Assembly: GCF_015223105.1 (NCBI RefSeq)
Contig: NZ_JADFTZ010000001.1
Location: forward strand, 620,001-684,000
Reading direction: 5' to 3'
DNA: 64,000 nt
DNA from: Flavobacterium proteolyticum
GTDB taxonomy: Bacteria; Bacteroidota; Bacteroidia; Flavobacteriales; Flavobacteriaceae
The notes under the pieces were generated by a model. The model was given only the letters and a program-made list of their open reading frames with translations. It made no database searches and was not told the DNA's origin. Position 1 is the stretch's first letter; the number at the start of each line of letters is the position of its first letter. This document shows, one piece after another, positions 52,954 through 61,706 of this stretch. The position numbers were made by a program, and so were the translations under genes.

Positions 52954-52961
52954 TACTTTTG
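52954..52961 (+). promoter_or_regulatory. feoAB promoter with TCTAAAT element
   Basis: TACTTTTG is an exact -7 box, 26 nt before feoA. Thirteen nt from its end begins ATCTAAATAA (52974-52983), near the likely start of transcription, a sequence shared with the TonB receptor promoter at 56331. TTTTAG lies upstream at 52933. Confidence 0.55.
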
Positions 52962-52987
52962 TATTTTAATTCAATCTAAATAAGAAA

Positions 52988-53215
52988 ATGGAAATTTGTT
53001 CTTCTGAACTTAAAATTGGAGAAGTTGCCGAAATAACCTCCATCAATCTAGATGAAATCCCACTAAAGCTTTTAGAAATGGGGTGTTTGCCTGGAAATTC
53101 CATCACTTTAATTCAAATTGCACCTTTAGGTGATCCTTTGTATTTTAACGTAAATGATTCGCATGTAGCCATTCGATTAGAAACGGCTAAAGAAATCACA
53201 GTTACTAAAATGTAA
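52988..53215 (+). CDS. feoA: Ferrous iron transport protein A
   Basis: 75 residues, SH3-like fold of FeoA: KIGEVAEITSI, LLEMGCLPGNSITLIQIAP and HVAIRLETAKEITV. Small cytoplasmic partner that modulates FeoB. 5 nt before feoB. Confidence 0.95.
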   Translation: MEICSSELKIGEVAEITSINLDEIPLKLLEMGCLPGNSITLIQIAPLGDPLYFNVNDSHVAIRLETAKEITVTKM

Positions 53216-53220
53216 TTCTC

Positions 53221-55323
53221 ATGAGTAAAAATCCTATCAAAGTTGCTTTAATTGGAAACCCAAATGTGGGCAAAACATCGGTTTTTAATGAATTAACAGG
53301 ATTGAATCAACAAGTGGGAAATTACCCTGGAATTACCGTTGAAAAAAAACAAGGCGTTTGTAAATTAAACGAAACCATAAAGGCAAAAATCATCGATTTA
53401 CCCGGAACTTACAGCTTAAATGCCAGTTCTATTGATGAAAATGTGGTGATTGAATTATTATTAAATAAAAATGATGAAGATTTTCCAGATGTTGCCGTTG
53501 TGGTGACCGAAGTGGAAAACTTAAAACGAAATTTACTCCTTTTTACCCAAATCAAAGATTTAGAAATTCCGACCATTTTAGTCATTAATATGGCGGATAG
53601 AATGAAATTGAAGGGAATTGAATTGGATATTCCGGTCTTAGAAAAAGAACTAAAAACAAAGATTGCTTTAATTAGTTCACGTAAAAAAATTGGTATTGAT
53701 TATTTGAAAGATTTGATTCTGAATTATAATGCTCTTTCTACCGAACCTTGTTTGAATGCGTCTTCAATTGATCCAGAATATTTCAATAATTTAAGAAGAG
53801 CGTTTCCAAATCAATTACTGTACAAACTTTGGTTAGTGATTACGCAAGATGTGAATTTCTTGAATTTAGACCGAAACGAAATCAAAAGTTCATTTACCAA
53901 ATCGCATTCCGATTTAAAAAAATTACAACAAAAAGAAACCATAAAACGCTATCAGTTTATCAATGACACCTTAAAATTGGGTCAAAAAATAGACGTCTCG
54001 AAAGCAACGGATATTCGTGCGAAAATTGACCGAATTCTGACACACAAAATTTTTGGTTATGTAATTTTCTTCGGAATTTTGATGCTAATTTTCCAATTTT
54101 TATTTGATTGGAGTAGCATTCCAATGGATTTCATTGATGAAACTTTTGCCAATTTGAGTTCGCTTGCCAAACAACATCTTCCTGCGGGAGAATTTACCAA
54201 TTTAATCAGTGAAGGTTTGATACCAGGAATTGGTGGAATTGTTATTTTTATTCCTCAAATTGCCTTTTTATTCTTGTTTATTTCTGTGTTAGAAGAAAGC
54301 GGTTATATGAGTCGTGTGGTATTTTTGATGGATAAAATCATGCGAAAATTTGGGTTGTCTGGAAAAAGTATTGTGCCTTTAATTTCGGGAACGGCTTGTG
54401 CCATTCCGGCAATTATGAGTGCGCGAAATATCGAAAATTGGAAAGAACGATTAATCACGATTTTAGTCACGCCTTTCACCACTTGTTCAGCAAGATTACC
54501 GGTTTATGCGATATTAATTTCCTTAATTATTCCCGAAAAAAGAATCTTCGGATTTTTAAGTTTACAAGGTTTAACCTTAATGGCGTTGTATTTGCTAGGT
54601 TTTGGAATGGCGATTTTTTCGGCTTTCTTACTTAATAAGTATTTGAAATTAAGTTGCAAATCCTATTTTGTTGTGGAAATGCCAAGCTATAAAATTCCGA
54701 TGTTTAAAAATGTTGGAATCAATGTGTTAGAAAAAACAAAAGCGTTTGTAACTGGTGCAGGGAAAATCATTTTGGCCTTATCCGTAATTTTATGGTATTT
54801 GGGTTCCCATGGTTTAAGTGATGATTTTAATAACGCAGAAAAAATTATTACCCAACAAAATCAAAACAAAACCATCTCAACCGAAGCATTTGAAGATCAA
54901 GTAAATTCTTTCAAATTAGAGAATTCATATATCGGTTATATGGGAAAAGCCATTGAACCCGTAATTCGACCTTTAGGTTACGATTGGAAAATTGGCGTTG
55001 CTGTAGTGAGTTCGTTTGCTGCTCGTGAAGTTTTCGTTGGAACTTTAGCCACTATTTATAGCGTAGGAAGTCATAGCGAAGAAGAAACAACCATTAAAAA
55101 CCGAATGGCAGCCGAAGTTCATCCTGAAACCGGGAAAAGAGTATTCAATTTTGCAACTGGAATTTCATTATTGTTATTTTATGCTTTCGCCATGCAGTGT
55201 ATTTCTACTTTAGCGATTGTGAAAAAAGAAACCAATTCGTGGAAATGGCCGATAATTCAGTTAGTTTTCATGAGTGGATTTGCTTACATAACTTCTCTAA
55301 TTGCTTATCAATTCTTGAAATAA
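53221..55323 (+). CDS. feoB: Ferrous iron transport protein B
   Basis: 700 residues. N-terminal G-domain (about 1-165): G1 GNPNVGKTS, G2 GNYPGITVE, G3 DLPGTYSL, G4 NMAD. A GDI-like helical linker follows, then the membrane part with two Gate motifs, including SGTACAIPAIMSAR and CSARLPVYAIL, the Cys-containing first gate typical of FeoB. Imports Fe2+ across the inner membrane. The tail lacks the long cytoplasmic extension. Confidence 0.98.
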   Translation: MSKNPIKVALIGNPNVGKTSVFNELTGLNQQVGNYPGITVEKKQGVCKLNETIKAKIIDLPGTYSLNASSIDENVVIELLLNKNDEDFPDVAVVVTEVENLKRNLLLFTQIKDLEIPTILVINMADRMKLKGIELDIPVLEKELKTKIALISSRKKIGIDYLKDLILNYNALSTEPCLNASSIDPEYFNNLRRAFPNQLLYKLWLVITQDVNFLNLDRNEIKSSFTKSHSDLKKLQQKETIKRYQFINDTLKLGQKIDVSKATDIRAKIDRILTHKIFGYVIFFGILMLIFQFLFDWSSIPMDFIDETFANLSSLAKQHLPAGEFTNLISEGLIPGIGGIVIFIPQIAFLFLFISVLEESGYMSRVVFLMDKIMRKFGLSGKSIVPLISGTACAIPAIMSARNIENWKERLITILVTPFTTCSARLPVYAILISLIIPEKRIFGFLSLQGLTLMALYLLGFGMAIFSAFLLNKYLKLSCKSYFVVEMPSYKIPMFKNVGINVLEKTKAFVTGAGKIILALSVILWYLGSHGLSDDFNNAEKIITQQNQNKTISTEAFEDQVNSFKLENSYIGYMGKAIEPVIRPLGYDWKIGVAVVSSFAAREVFVGTLATIYSVGSHSEEETTIKNRMAAEVHPETGKRVFNFATGISLLLFYAFAMQCISTLAIVKKETNSWKWPIIQLVFMSGFAYITSLIAYQFLK

Positions 55324-55361
55324 AAGGCATAATTTTTGATTGTCTTCAAAAAACAAAATTG

Positions 55362-56171
55362 ATGAAAAAAACATTATTTGTTCTGATTACTATTTTAACT
55401 TTAAATAGTTTGTTTTCTCAGAAAATCGACAAGTCTAAAAGTGAATTAAAATCTGGAAATTCTTCTCGTTCTTCGAGTTCGGGTTCTTCCAGAAGTTCTT
55501 CTTCAAATGACTTTGGATTAGCAGGATTATTTGTTGAAGGATTTTTATATGTGAGTTTTTATTCCACTATTGGCGATTATAGAAGCGAAAATCATTTGTA
55601 TAATTCACTTTCTAAATATCCTTATTTCGATGGCGAATCTGGAAATTTTAGAAATGACAACGACAGTATTCAATATGGAAATTTGATGCGATTTGATGTT
55701 GAAAATCATTTTCTTTACAGCAACAACAATATATTTGGAAATCATCTAAAAGCAAAATTTAGACCTTTTCAATATTTTTATGTGCAAGCTGATTACCGAG
55801 AACTGTTGGAAAAAAACATATTTACAAATCGTTTTTCAAACCTGTCATTGTTTCAATTTAACGTGGCTTATGATAGGATTCGATTTAAAAAATTCAATTT
55901 AGGTTGGACGCTTGGCGCTACTTACGTTGGTAATGATGTTCAAAAAGTAGGCTTCTCCTATGGTTTGCATACTGATATTTTTGCAATAAAAAACATCAGT
56001 TTTAATAGTGCGATGATGTGGAGCAAAATAAATGGTTTGCCTGTAAATTCTTTTGAACTTAGAGGAAAATATCACAAAAAGAATTATTTTTTCTCGTTAG
56101 GATATGAACACTTAAAAATTGCTTCACCTAATTATAATTTCATAACAGTTGGAGCAGGTATATACTTTTAA
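55362..56171 (+). CDS. Outer-membrane barrel-like hypothetical protein
   Basis: 269 residues from ATG 55362, with signal (FVLITILTLNSLFSQ) and a Ser-rich spacer (SSRSSSSGSSRSSSS). A longer frame overlaps feoB by 127 nt but has no signal, so I reject it. The rest alternates polar and hydrophobic residues over about 10 strands and ends in Phe (GAGIYF), as outer-membrane barrels do. No family recognised. 38 nt after feoB, so possibly in its operon. Confidence 0.65.
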   Translation: MKKTLFVLITILTLNSLFSQKIDKSKSELKSGNSSRSSSSGSSRSSSSNDFGLAGLFVEGFLYVSFYSTIGDYRSENHLYNSLSKYPYFDGESGNFRNDNDSIQYGNLMRFDVENHFLYSNNNIFGNHLKAKFRPFQYFYVQADYRELLEKNIFTNRFSNLSLFQFNVAYDRIRFKKFNLGWTLGATYVGNDVQKVGFSYGLHTDIFAIKNISFNSAMMWSKINGLPVNSFELRGKYHKKNYFFSLGYEHLKIASPNYNFITVGAGIYF

Positions 56172-56285
56172 AAAAGTTGTTTTTATTACAAAATGTTAAA
56201 GTTTTTATCGATTTTTTTTTAAAAACAATTTTTTTTTCTTAAAACTCCCAATTGTAAATAATTCGACAAAAATCTTTATTTATAA
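56172..56285. other. AT-rich gap before the TonB receptor promoter
   Basis: 114 nt of T- and A-runs (for example GATTTTTTTTTAAAAACAA) after the barrel gene; no hairpin with a clear stem, no open frame. Confidence 0.4.
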
Positions 56286-56317
56286 TTTGTCTAAATAAAT
56301 TTTAGTGATTATTTTTG
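56286..56317 (+). promoter_or_regulatory. Promoter with operator-like dyad, TonB receptor 1
   Basis: TTTG (56286-56289), 20-nt spacer, TATTTTTG (56310-56317): both boxes exact. Inside the spacer is CTAAATAAATTTTAG (56291-56305), with arms CTAAA and TTTAG. A second ATCTAAATAA lies at 56331-56340 just before the ATG. Confidence 0.65.
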
Positions 56318-56342
56318 CTTTGTAGAATTAATCTAAATAAAG

Positions 56343-58562
56343 ATGAAATATATAATTGCTCCAATTACCCTATTAATCTCAGGAATAGCTTTTTCACAAG
56401 AAAACGAAACTAAAAACGATTCTGTAAAAACATTAAAAGAAGTTGTTGTTTCTGCCAATCAAATCATCGGAAGTAAATTTGAAGCAGCTAATAAAACAGG
56501 TTCAGCTTCCTACATTTCAACAGAAGATTTACAAAAATTCAACTATACCGATATCAACCGTGTTTTAAGAACAGTAACAGGAGTTAATGTTTATGAAGAA
56601 GATGGTTTTGGCTTAAGACCAAATATCAGTTTAAGAGGAACTTCACCTGATAGAAGTGCAAAAATCACTCTAATGGAAGATAACGTTTTAATTGCTCCAG
56701 CTCCATATTCAGCACCAGCAGCCTATTATTTCCCATCAGTTGCTCGTATGAGTGCTGTAGAAATCTTAAAAGGAAGTAGTCAAATTCAATATGGACCATT
56801 TACTACGGGTGGTACTATCAACTTTGTTTCGGCAGCGATTCCTAAAAAATTTAGTGCAGGATTTTTAACGGATTACGGAAGTTTTAATACGAGTCGTACT
56901 GTTGCTAATGTTGGAATTGCAAATGAAACGGTAGGCGCTGTGGTTCAATTCTTAAACTACAATTCAGATGGTTTTAAAAATTTACCAAGTGGTGCCAACA
57001 CAGGTTTTGACAAAAAAGATGTAATGGCTAAATTTAGAGTGCAATCTAAACCTACTAGTAAAATTTACAATGCTATTGAATTTAAAATGGTTTATGCAGA
57101 TGAAGATGCTAATGAAACATATTTAGGTCTAACAGAGGAAGACTTTAATAATTCTCCTTTTATGCGATATGCAGGTTCGGAAAAAGATAACATTACAACA
57201 AAAAATAATCAATTTTCGGTTACACATACCTTAAAAACAAGCAACTATTTTAGTGTAACCACAACGGCTTATCGTAATAAGTTCTCAAGAAACTGGTACA
57301 AACTAAACGATGTACGTTTTGGTGGAACTACTTACAACATTGATGCAATTTTAGAAGATCCAACAACAAATGCATTAGCTTTTGATTATGTAACAGGTGC
57401 ACAAAACTCACCAAACAACGCTTTACGAGTTCGTGCAAACAATAGAGGATATTTAGCTCAAGGAGTTCAAACTAAGTTAGATTTTCATTTCTTAACAGGA
57501 GACGTTTACCATGATTTAGAAATAGGCGTTCGTTATCACAAAGACAGCGAAGACCGTTTTCAATGGAATGATAGCTATGCTATGATTGATGGTTCGATGG
57601 TATTGACTACAGCAGGAACTCCAGGAACACAAGACAACAGAATTGCTTATGCTGAAGCACTTGCAGCACACGCATTATACAAAATCAAATATAACGACTT
57701 AACTGTTACGCCTGGTATACGTTTTGAAACTATAGATTTATTAAACAAAAACTACGGAACAAATGACGTAACAAGAACGGGCGCAAACTTAGTTGAAAAT
57801 GATAATCATGTTAAAGTTTGGTTACCAGGTGTTGGAGCAAATTATAGAATCAACAATAACTTATCATTTTTCGGAGGAGTTCATAAAGGTTTTGCACCAC
57901 CAACAAACAGAGAAGGGACTGAAGCTGAGAAAAGTGTAAATTACGAATTAGGTTCTCGTTTTAAATACAACAAATTGTCAGGAGAAATTGTAGCGTATTT
58001 TAATGACTATTCTAATCTATTAGGTAGCGATTTAGCTGCAAGTGGTGGTTCTGGAACATTAGACCAGTTTAACGCAGGTGAAGCAAATGTAAAAGGAATT
58101 GAGTTGTTATTAAACTACCAAGTTTTAAAAGAAGAGAGTAAATTCAAATTACCAATTACTTTTGGATATACTTTAACCGATACCGAATTTGTTAACGAAT
58201 TTGCAAGTACAGATGGAGCTTGGGGAACAATCACAAAAGGAGATGAGATTCCATACATTTCAAAACACCAATTTAATGCTTCAATTGCATTAGAACACGC
58301 TAAATTTGAATTGATTTTAGGTGCAAGATTTAATGGTGAATTCAGAACAGTTGCCGGTCAAGGTTCTATCCCAAATGAATTTTCTGTACCAAACAATACG
58401 GTTGTAGATTTTGGTTCAAAATATAAATTCAACAAACATTTTAGCCTAACTGGAAACATCAACAACCTTTTTGATACTACTTATTTAGTTTCAAGAGTTC
58501 CAGCAGGATTAAGACCAGGAATGCCTTTCAGTGCATCAATCGGAATTGCCGCTCAATTTTAA
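56343..58562 (+). CDS. TonB-dependent receptor, FecA-like
   Basis: 739 residues with signal peptide (ending GIAFSQ). Plug domain about 30-160: NRVLRTVTGVNVYEEDGFGL and ISLRGTSPDRS; then a 22-strand barrel ending in AAQF. Closest in feel to Fe(III)-dicitrate receptors (EDNVLIAPAPYSAPAAYYFP, VEILKGSSQIQYGP). Lies in the metal cluster, with an iron-type promoter. No carboxypeptidase-like N-terminal extension, unlike the second receptor. Confidence 0.9.
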   Translation: MKYIIAPITLLISGIAFSQENETKNDSVKTLKEVVVSANQIIGSKFEAANKTGSASYISTEDLQKFNYTDINRVLRTVTGVNVYEEDGFGLRPNISLRGTSPDRSAKITLMEDNVLIAPAPYSAPAAYYFPSVARMSAVEILKGSSQIQYGPFTTGGTINFVSAAIPKKFSAGFLTDYGSFNTSRTVANVGIANETVGAVVQFLNYNSDGFKNLPSGANTGFDKKDVMAKFRVQSKPTSKIYNAIEFKMVYADEDANETYLGLTEEDFNNSPFMRYAGSEKDNITTKNNQFSVTHTLKTSNYFSVTTTAYRNKFSRNWYKLNDVRFGGTTYNIDAILEDPTTNALAFDYVTGAQNSPNNALRVRANNRGYLAQGVQTKLDFHFLTGDVYHDLEIGVRYHKDSEDRFQWNDSYAMIDGSMVLTTAGTPGTQDNRIAYAEALAAHALYKIKYNDLTVTPGIRFETIDLLNKNYGTNDVTRTGANLVENDNHVKVWLPGVGANYRINNNLSFFGGVHKGFAPPTNREGTEAEKSVNYELGSRFKYNKLSGEIVAYFNDYSNLLGSDLAASGGSGTLDQFNAGEANVKGIELLLNYQVLKEESKFKLPITFGYTLTDTEFVNEFASTDGAWGTITKGDEIPYISKHQFNASIALEHAKFELILGARFNGEFRTVAGQGSIPNEFSVPNNTVVDFGSKYKFNKHFSLTGNINNLFDTTYLVSRVPAGLRPGMPFSASIGIAAQF

Positions 58563-58590
58563 TAATTTTCAGTTAGTTTTAAGTTAATAA

Positions 58591-58623
58591 AAAAGCAATC
58601 TCAATAATAATGAGATTGCTTTT
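58591..58623 (+). terminator. Terminator of TonB receptor 1
   Basis: AAAAGCAATCTCA (58591-58603) and TGAGATTGCTTTT (58611-58623) pair perfectly with a 7-nt loop. Confidence 0.9.
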
Positions 58624-58625
58624 CT

Positions 58626-58633
58626 TATTTTTG
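58626..58633 (+). promoter_or_regulatory. -7 box directly before the small Cys-rich gene
   Basis: TATTTTTG ends 4 nt before the ATG at 58638. If used, the transcript would begin at or very near the start codon (leaderless). No -33 can be assigned, since the terminator stem occupies that place. Confidence 0.3.
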
Positions 58634-58637
58634 CATT

Positions 58638-58769
58638 ATGGATATACAACAAATCTTAGTTTACCTTTCATTAGCCATAGCCGTAGGTTTTTTGGTAAAG
58701 AAATTCTTTTGGAAAAAACGCCCAAAGAAATCAAAACCTTGTGGCGATGATTGTGCTTGTCATAATTAG
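58638..58769 (+). CDS. FeoB-associated Cys-rich membrane protein
   Basis: 43 residues: a membrane helix (IQQILVYLSLAIAVGFLV), a basic stretch (KKFFWKKRPKKSK) and a Cys-rich end PCGDDCACHN with three Cys. This is the make-up of the FeoB-associated small proteins (as in FeoC-less Bacteroidetes and Firmicutes systems). Too short for ordinary gene callers. Not next to feoB but 3.3 kb away, separated by a barrel gene and a TonB receptor. The stop overlaps the convergent gene by 4 nt. Confidence 0.75.
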   Translation: MDIQQILVYLSLAIAVGFLVKKFFWKKRPKKSKPCGDDCACHN

Positions 58770-59632
58770 TGCTTCTTTTTATGACTTGGTTCGTATATCA
58801 ATCGTAAGAACGAACTAAAACGTTCATTTTCTCTATTTACTGGAATTCCAGTAACAATTCCTACCATTAGATTTTCAGCAATTCCTACTCTCATTTGTGG
58901 ACGAATGGTCATATCAAAATCGTTATTGTGATTGATTTCTTTATTGAATTCTATTCCAATAAAATTACGAGTTCCCGGAATCATATAATGAAAATTGGAA
59001 TTGATTTGGTAATTCGTATGCCAAGAATTCTCACTAAAATTATGCTCAAAAACAGGTCCGGTGTACAACAATGTATGAAAATTATCGCCCCATCTTTTAG
59101 CTGCTACAAAAAACGGATTGTATAGATTTCCTTTAAAAAATCGATCATTGTCATAATTTTTAAATTCCGTCATTTCAAATTCATGAATGTAGCCAATTGC
59201 TAGGGAAGTTTTATACTTTTCCGAAACCAAAAAAGAATATTGAGCAGCTAATTTTAAGCCATTAAGCTTGCTATTTGGAGCCTTTACATCATTTGCTAAT
59301 GGATAATAAAACGAAAAAGGTAATTCAATTTCCAAACCCAAACGGTCTATTGGCGCCCATTCGTATTCTACCAAGGCAGTGTATTTATCATACGAATTAG
59401 CATCCGCTAAACCAAAACCAACATTCCATTCTTTTTCGCCTTTTCGAGCTCCCAAATCCCGAATTAAATCAATATAAAGCGGCTCGGCATGTAAGATTTT
59501 AGGTCGAAGTTTTGGGTTTTCAACTTCTTGAATAAACAAACTGTCTTTTATTTCGTTTTCAGTTTGTGCTTGTAATGGAATTGTAAAAAGGGAAACCATC
59601 AACCCTACTAAAACATAATAGTGTGTTTTCAT
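58766..59632 (-). CDS. Outer-membrane barrel-like protein, HAEPLYIDLIRDLGAR type
   Basis: 288 residues with a signal (ending PLQAQ). The mature N-terminus has HAEPLYIDLIRDLGARKG; after it come about ten amphipathic strands (WNVGFGLADANSYDKYTAL, NFHYMIPGTRNFIGIEFN). The tail is basic and His-containing (SHKKKH). I recall the HAEPLY segment in flavobacterial transporter-like proteins but know no function. With the lipoprotein gene upstream it may form an operon near the ZIP/MntR genes. Confidence 0.65.
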   Translation of the reverse strand: MKTHYYVLVGLMVSLFTIPLQAQTENEIKDSLFIQEVENPKLRPKILHAEPLYIDLIRDLGARKGEKEWNVGFGLADANSYDKYTALVEYEWAPIDRLGLEIELPFSFYYPLANDVKAPNSKLNGLKLAAQYSFLVSEKYKTSLAIGYIHEFEMTEFKNYDNDRFFKGNLYNPFFVAAKRWGDNFHTLLYTGPVFEHNFSENSWHTNYQINSNFHYMIPGTRNFIGIEFNKEINHNNDFDMTIRPQMRVGIAENLMVGIVTGIPVNRENERFSSFLRLIYEPSHKKKH

Positions 59633-59706
59633 ATTCTAATTTGATAGTAATAAACATGTAAAAATTACTCCGTTTTTGGAGTTAAAATAAGTTATAAAAA
59701 ATCAAA

Positions 59707-60096
59707 TTAAATAAGTGGTGGTGGCGAAGTTATTTCTAAAGAAATACTATCAAAAAATGGTAATTGTAAAATCGACTTTTCATTGGAATTCCAATTAAAG
59801 TTATTACTGTTAAAACCATCATTTAGATTGAAAACAAAAAAATCTAAAGAAGTCGATTTTTTTATTGATTTTTGAGAAGTATTCTCAACATCATCTTGCT
59901 CAGAAATAGCATTTTCAAAACCCAATACTTTTTCAACCAAAAGTTCTACAATACTCTCTTGATCGTTGAATTTTAGATTTTCTTGTTGAGAAAAAATTTG
60001 GACATCAGGTGCATCTACACTACAATTCAAGAAATAAAACGCCATGAAAATCCAAAGGAATTTTCCAAAACTAGTTCTATTTATCAATCGTATCAT
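59707..60096 (-). CDS. Hypothetical lipoprotein
   Basis: 129 residues, lipobox-like YFLNCSVD (Cys about 26). The middle is polar and Asn/Ser-rich; the end is SLEITSPPPLI. Not recognised. Starts close to a TATTTTTG -7 box, and precedes the barrel gene by 74 nt. Confidence 0.55.
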   Translation of the reverse strand: MIRLINRTSFGKFLWIFMAFYFLNCSVDAPDVQIFSQQENLKFNDQESIVELLVEKVLGFENAISEQDDVENTSQKSIKKSTSLDFFVFNLNDGFNSNNFNWNSNEKSILQLPFFDSISLEITSPPPLI

Positions 60097-60100
60097 GACG

Positions 60101-60108
60101 CAAAAATA
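60101..60108 (-). promoter_or_regulatory. -7 box before the lipoprotein gene
   Basis: TATTTTTG on the minus strand, ending 4 nt before the ATG at 60096; exact TAnnTTTG, possibly giving a leaderless transcript. Confidence 0.35.
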
Positions 60109-60153
60109 AACATCGAAAATACAATGTAAAACGTTTTAACAAAGATTTATAGC

Positions 60154-60972
60154 TTAACCTAGAGCTACATCTAAAGTCATCATCACGATAAATCCGCCGA
60201 TAAAACCTAACGTAGCGATATCGGTATTTTTATCTTGTTGCGTTTCAGGAATTACTTCTTCAACTACTACAAAAATCATGGCTCCAGCTGCAAAAGCCAG
60301 CGCATAAGGTAAAATTGGAGTGAAAAAAGTAACAGCAACAGCTCCTAAAACTCCAAAAATTGGTTCTACTATAGCAGATGATTGTCCGTACATGAAACTT
60401 TTTCTTCTGTTCATTCCCATTCTTCGTAATGGCATAGAAACGGCAATTCCCTCAGGAAAATTTTGAATTCCAATACCAATAGCCAAAGTAACCGCTCCAG
60501 CAATTGAAGCTTCTGGAATTCCCGCTGCGACTCCGCCAAACAAAACCCCAACCGCTAATCCTTCAGGAATATTGTGCAACGTAATGGCTAATACTAAAAG
60601 AGTGGTTCTTTGCCAAGGCGATTTAATTCCTTCCGTTTCTTTGAAATTAATGTGCATGTGAGGCAACACTTTATCCAATCCAAAAATAAATAAAGCTCCC
60701 ATAGCGAATCCAACCGTTGCTGGAATTACTTTTACAAAACCTTCTCCATGACTCATTTCGATAGCAGGAGCTAATAAACTCCAAAAACTTGCTGCCACCA
60801 TAACACCTCCTGTAAAACCAAGCATTCCATCTAACACTACACGATTCATATTCTTAAAAAAGAACACAAATGAAGCACCAAATGCTGTTAAACCCCACGT
60901 AAATGTTGTAGCCAAAAAAGCCGCCAAAATAGGGTCAATACTCTCAAAAAAATGGATAATTGAATCAAACAT
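60154..60972 (-). CDS. ZIP-family metal transporter
   Basis: 272 residues with eight membrane helices. The metal sites of ZIP proteins are visible: ITLHNIPEGLAVG in helix 4 and GIQNFPEGIAVS in helix 5 (HNxPEG and QNxPEG). A His-containing loop is short. Imports Zn2+, Fe2+ or Mn2+. Starts 2 nt after the DtxR/MntR-type regulator, so coregulated and probably its target. Confidence 0.93.
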   Translation of the reverse strand: MFDSIIHFFESIDPILAAFLATTFTWGLTAFGASFVFFFKNMNRVVLDGMLGFTGGVMVAASFWSLLAPAIEMSHGEGFVKVIPATVGFAMGALFIFGLDKVLPHMHINFKETEGIKSPWQRTTLLVLAITLHNIPEGLAVGVLFGGVAAGIPEASIAGAVTLAIGIGIQNFPEGIAVSMPLRRMGMNRRKSFMYGQSSAIVEPIFGVLGAVAVTFFTPILPYALAFAAGAMIFVVVEEVIPETQQDKNTDIATLGFIGGFIVMMTLDVALG

Positions 60973-60974
60973 AA

Positions 60975-61622
60975 TTATTGAACGTATAAATTATTAGCAA
61001 TTTTATTGGAAATCGTTAATCTTTTTCCATCAATTTCAACGGTTAACGTGTCATCAAAATCTTCTCTGTCGATTACCTTAACAACCGAACCTAAAGCTAT
61101 TTTTTGCTTATCTAAATATTTTAAAAAATCGGTTGAAGAATCTTTTACTCCGACACAATGAAATGAAGCATTTATTTCCACTTCTGATAAGAGTTGTTTC
61201 TCTATTTTCTTAATCACACCTTTTGCATCTGGAATAGGATCTCCGTGTGGATCAGCAACTGGAAAACCTAAAAAAGCATCCAATTTATTAATTAATTGTT
61301 CGGATTTGATGTGTTCTAATTCTTCAGCAATTTCATGCACTTCATCCCAAGAAAAACCTAATTTATCCACTAAAAAAACTTCCCACAAACGGTGTTTTCT
61401 CACAATCATTTTTGCTGAAAAAAATCCTTTATCTGTTAAAGTAACGCCTTGGTATTTTTGATAACTTACCAAATCTTTATCCGAAAGTTTCTTCAACATA
61501 TCGGTAACCGATGACGCTTTGGTATCTAGCATTCCTGCTATAGCGTTAGTATTAACGCCTTTTGGAGAAACCAACGACAAATGATAAATAACTTTAATAT
61601 AGTTTTCTTCCGAAATGGTCAT
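60975..61622 (-). CDS. DtxR/MntR-family metal-dependent repressor
   Basis: 215 residues from ATG 61622 (a TTG two codons earlier is less likely). N-terminal winged helix (TISEENYIKVIYHLS, then AGMLDTKASSVTDMLKKLSD recognition helix), dimerisation helices with the metal ligands (VRKHRLWEVFLVDKLG, DEVHEIAEELEHI), and a C-terminal FeoA/SH3-like domain (about 145-215). Represses uptake genes when Mn2+ or Fe2+ is bound. Divergent from the second TonB receptor, with the ZIP gene behind. Confidence 0.93.
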   Translation of the reverse strand: MTISEENYIKVIYHLSLVSPKGVNTNAIAGMLDTKASSVTDMLKKLSDKDLVSYQKYQGVTLTDKGFFSAKMIVRKHRLWEVFLVDKLGFSWDEVHEIAEELEHIKSEQLINKLDAFLGFPVADPHGDPIPDAKGVIKKIEKQLLSEVEINASFHCVGVKDSSTDFLKYLDKQKIALGSVVKVIDREDFDDTLTVEIDGKRLTISNKIANNLYVQ

Positions 61623-61638
61623 AAACAATTCATTTTGA

Positions 61639-61646
61639 CAAATATA
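61639..61646 (-). promoter_or_regulatory. -7 promoter box of the repressor-ZIP operon
   Basis: TATATTTG on the minus strand, 16 nt before the ATG at 61622. The whole divergent region is 84 nt, so operator binding could affect both directions. Confidence 0.55.
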
Positions 61647-61678
61647 TAAAGTTTTTTTAGTTTTGTAAATGTTTTATT

Positions 61679-61694
61679 TTTAGTTTTGTCTAAA
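61679..61694 (+). promoter_or_regulatory. Promoter and operator-like dyad of TonB receptor 2
   Basis: TAGTTTTG (61681-61688) is a -7 box, and TTTAG (61679) with CTAAA (61690) form a 16-nt dyad with a 6-nt centre that covers it. An identical TAGTTTTG occurs 23 nt upstream (61658-61665). The TTTAG/CTAAA arms look like DtxR-family boxes. Confidence 0.5.
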
Positions 61695-61706
61695 TTTAAT
61701 TTTATA

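Noticed and set aside
55197..55361. Longer start of the barrel gene within feoB
   Set aside because: Adds 55 residues without similarity to a signal and overlaps feoB; the ATG at 55362 begins a clear signal peptide.
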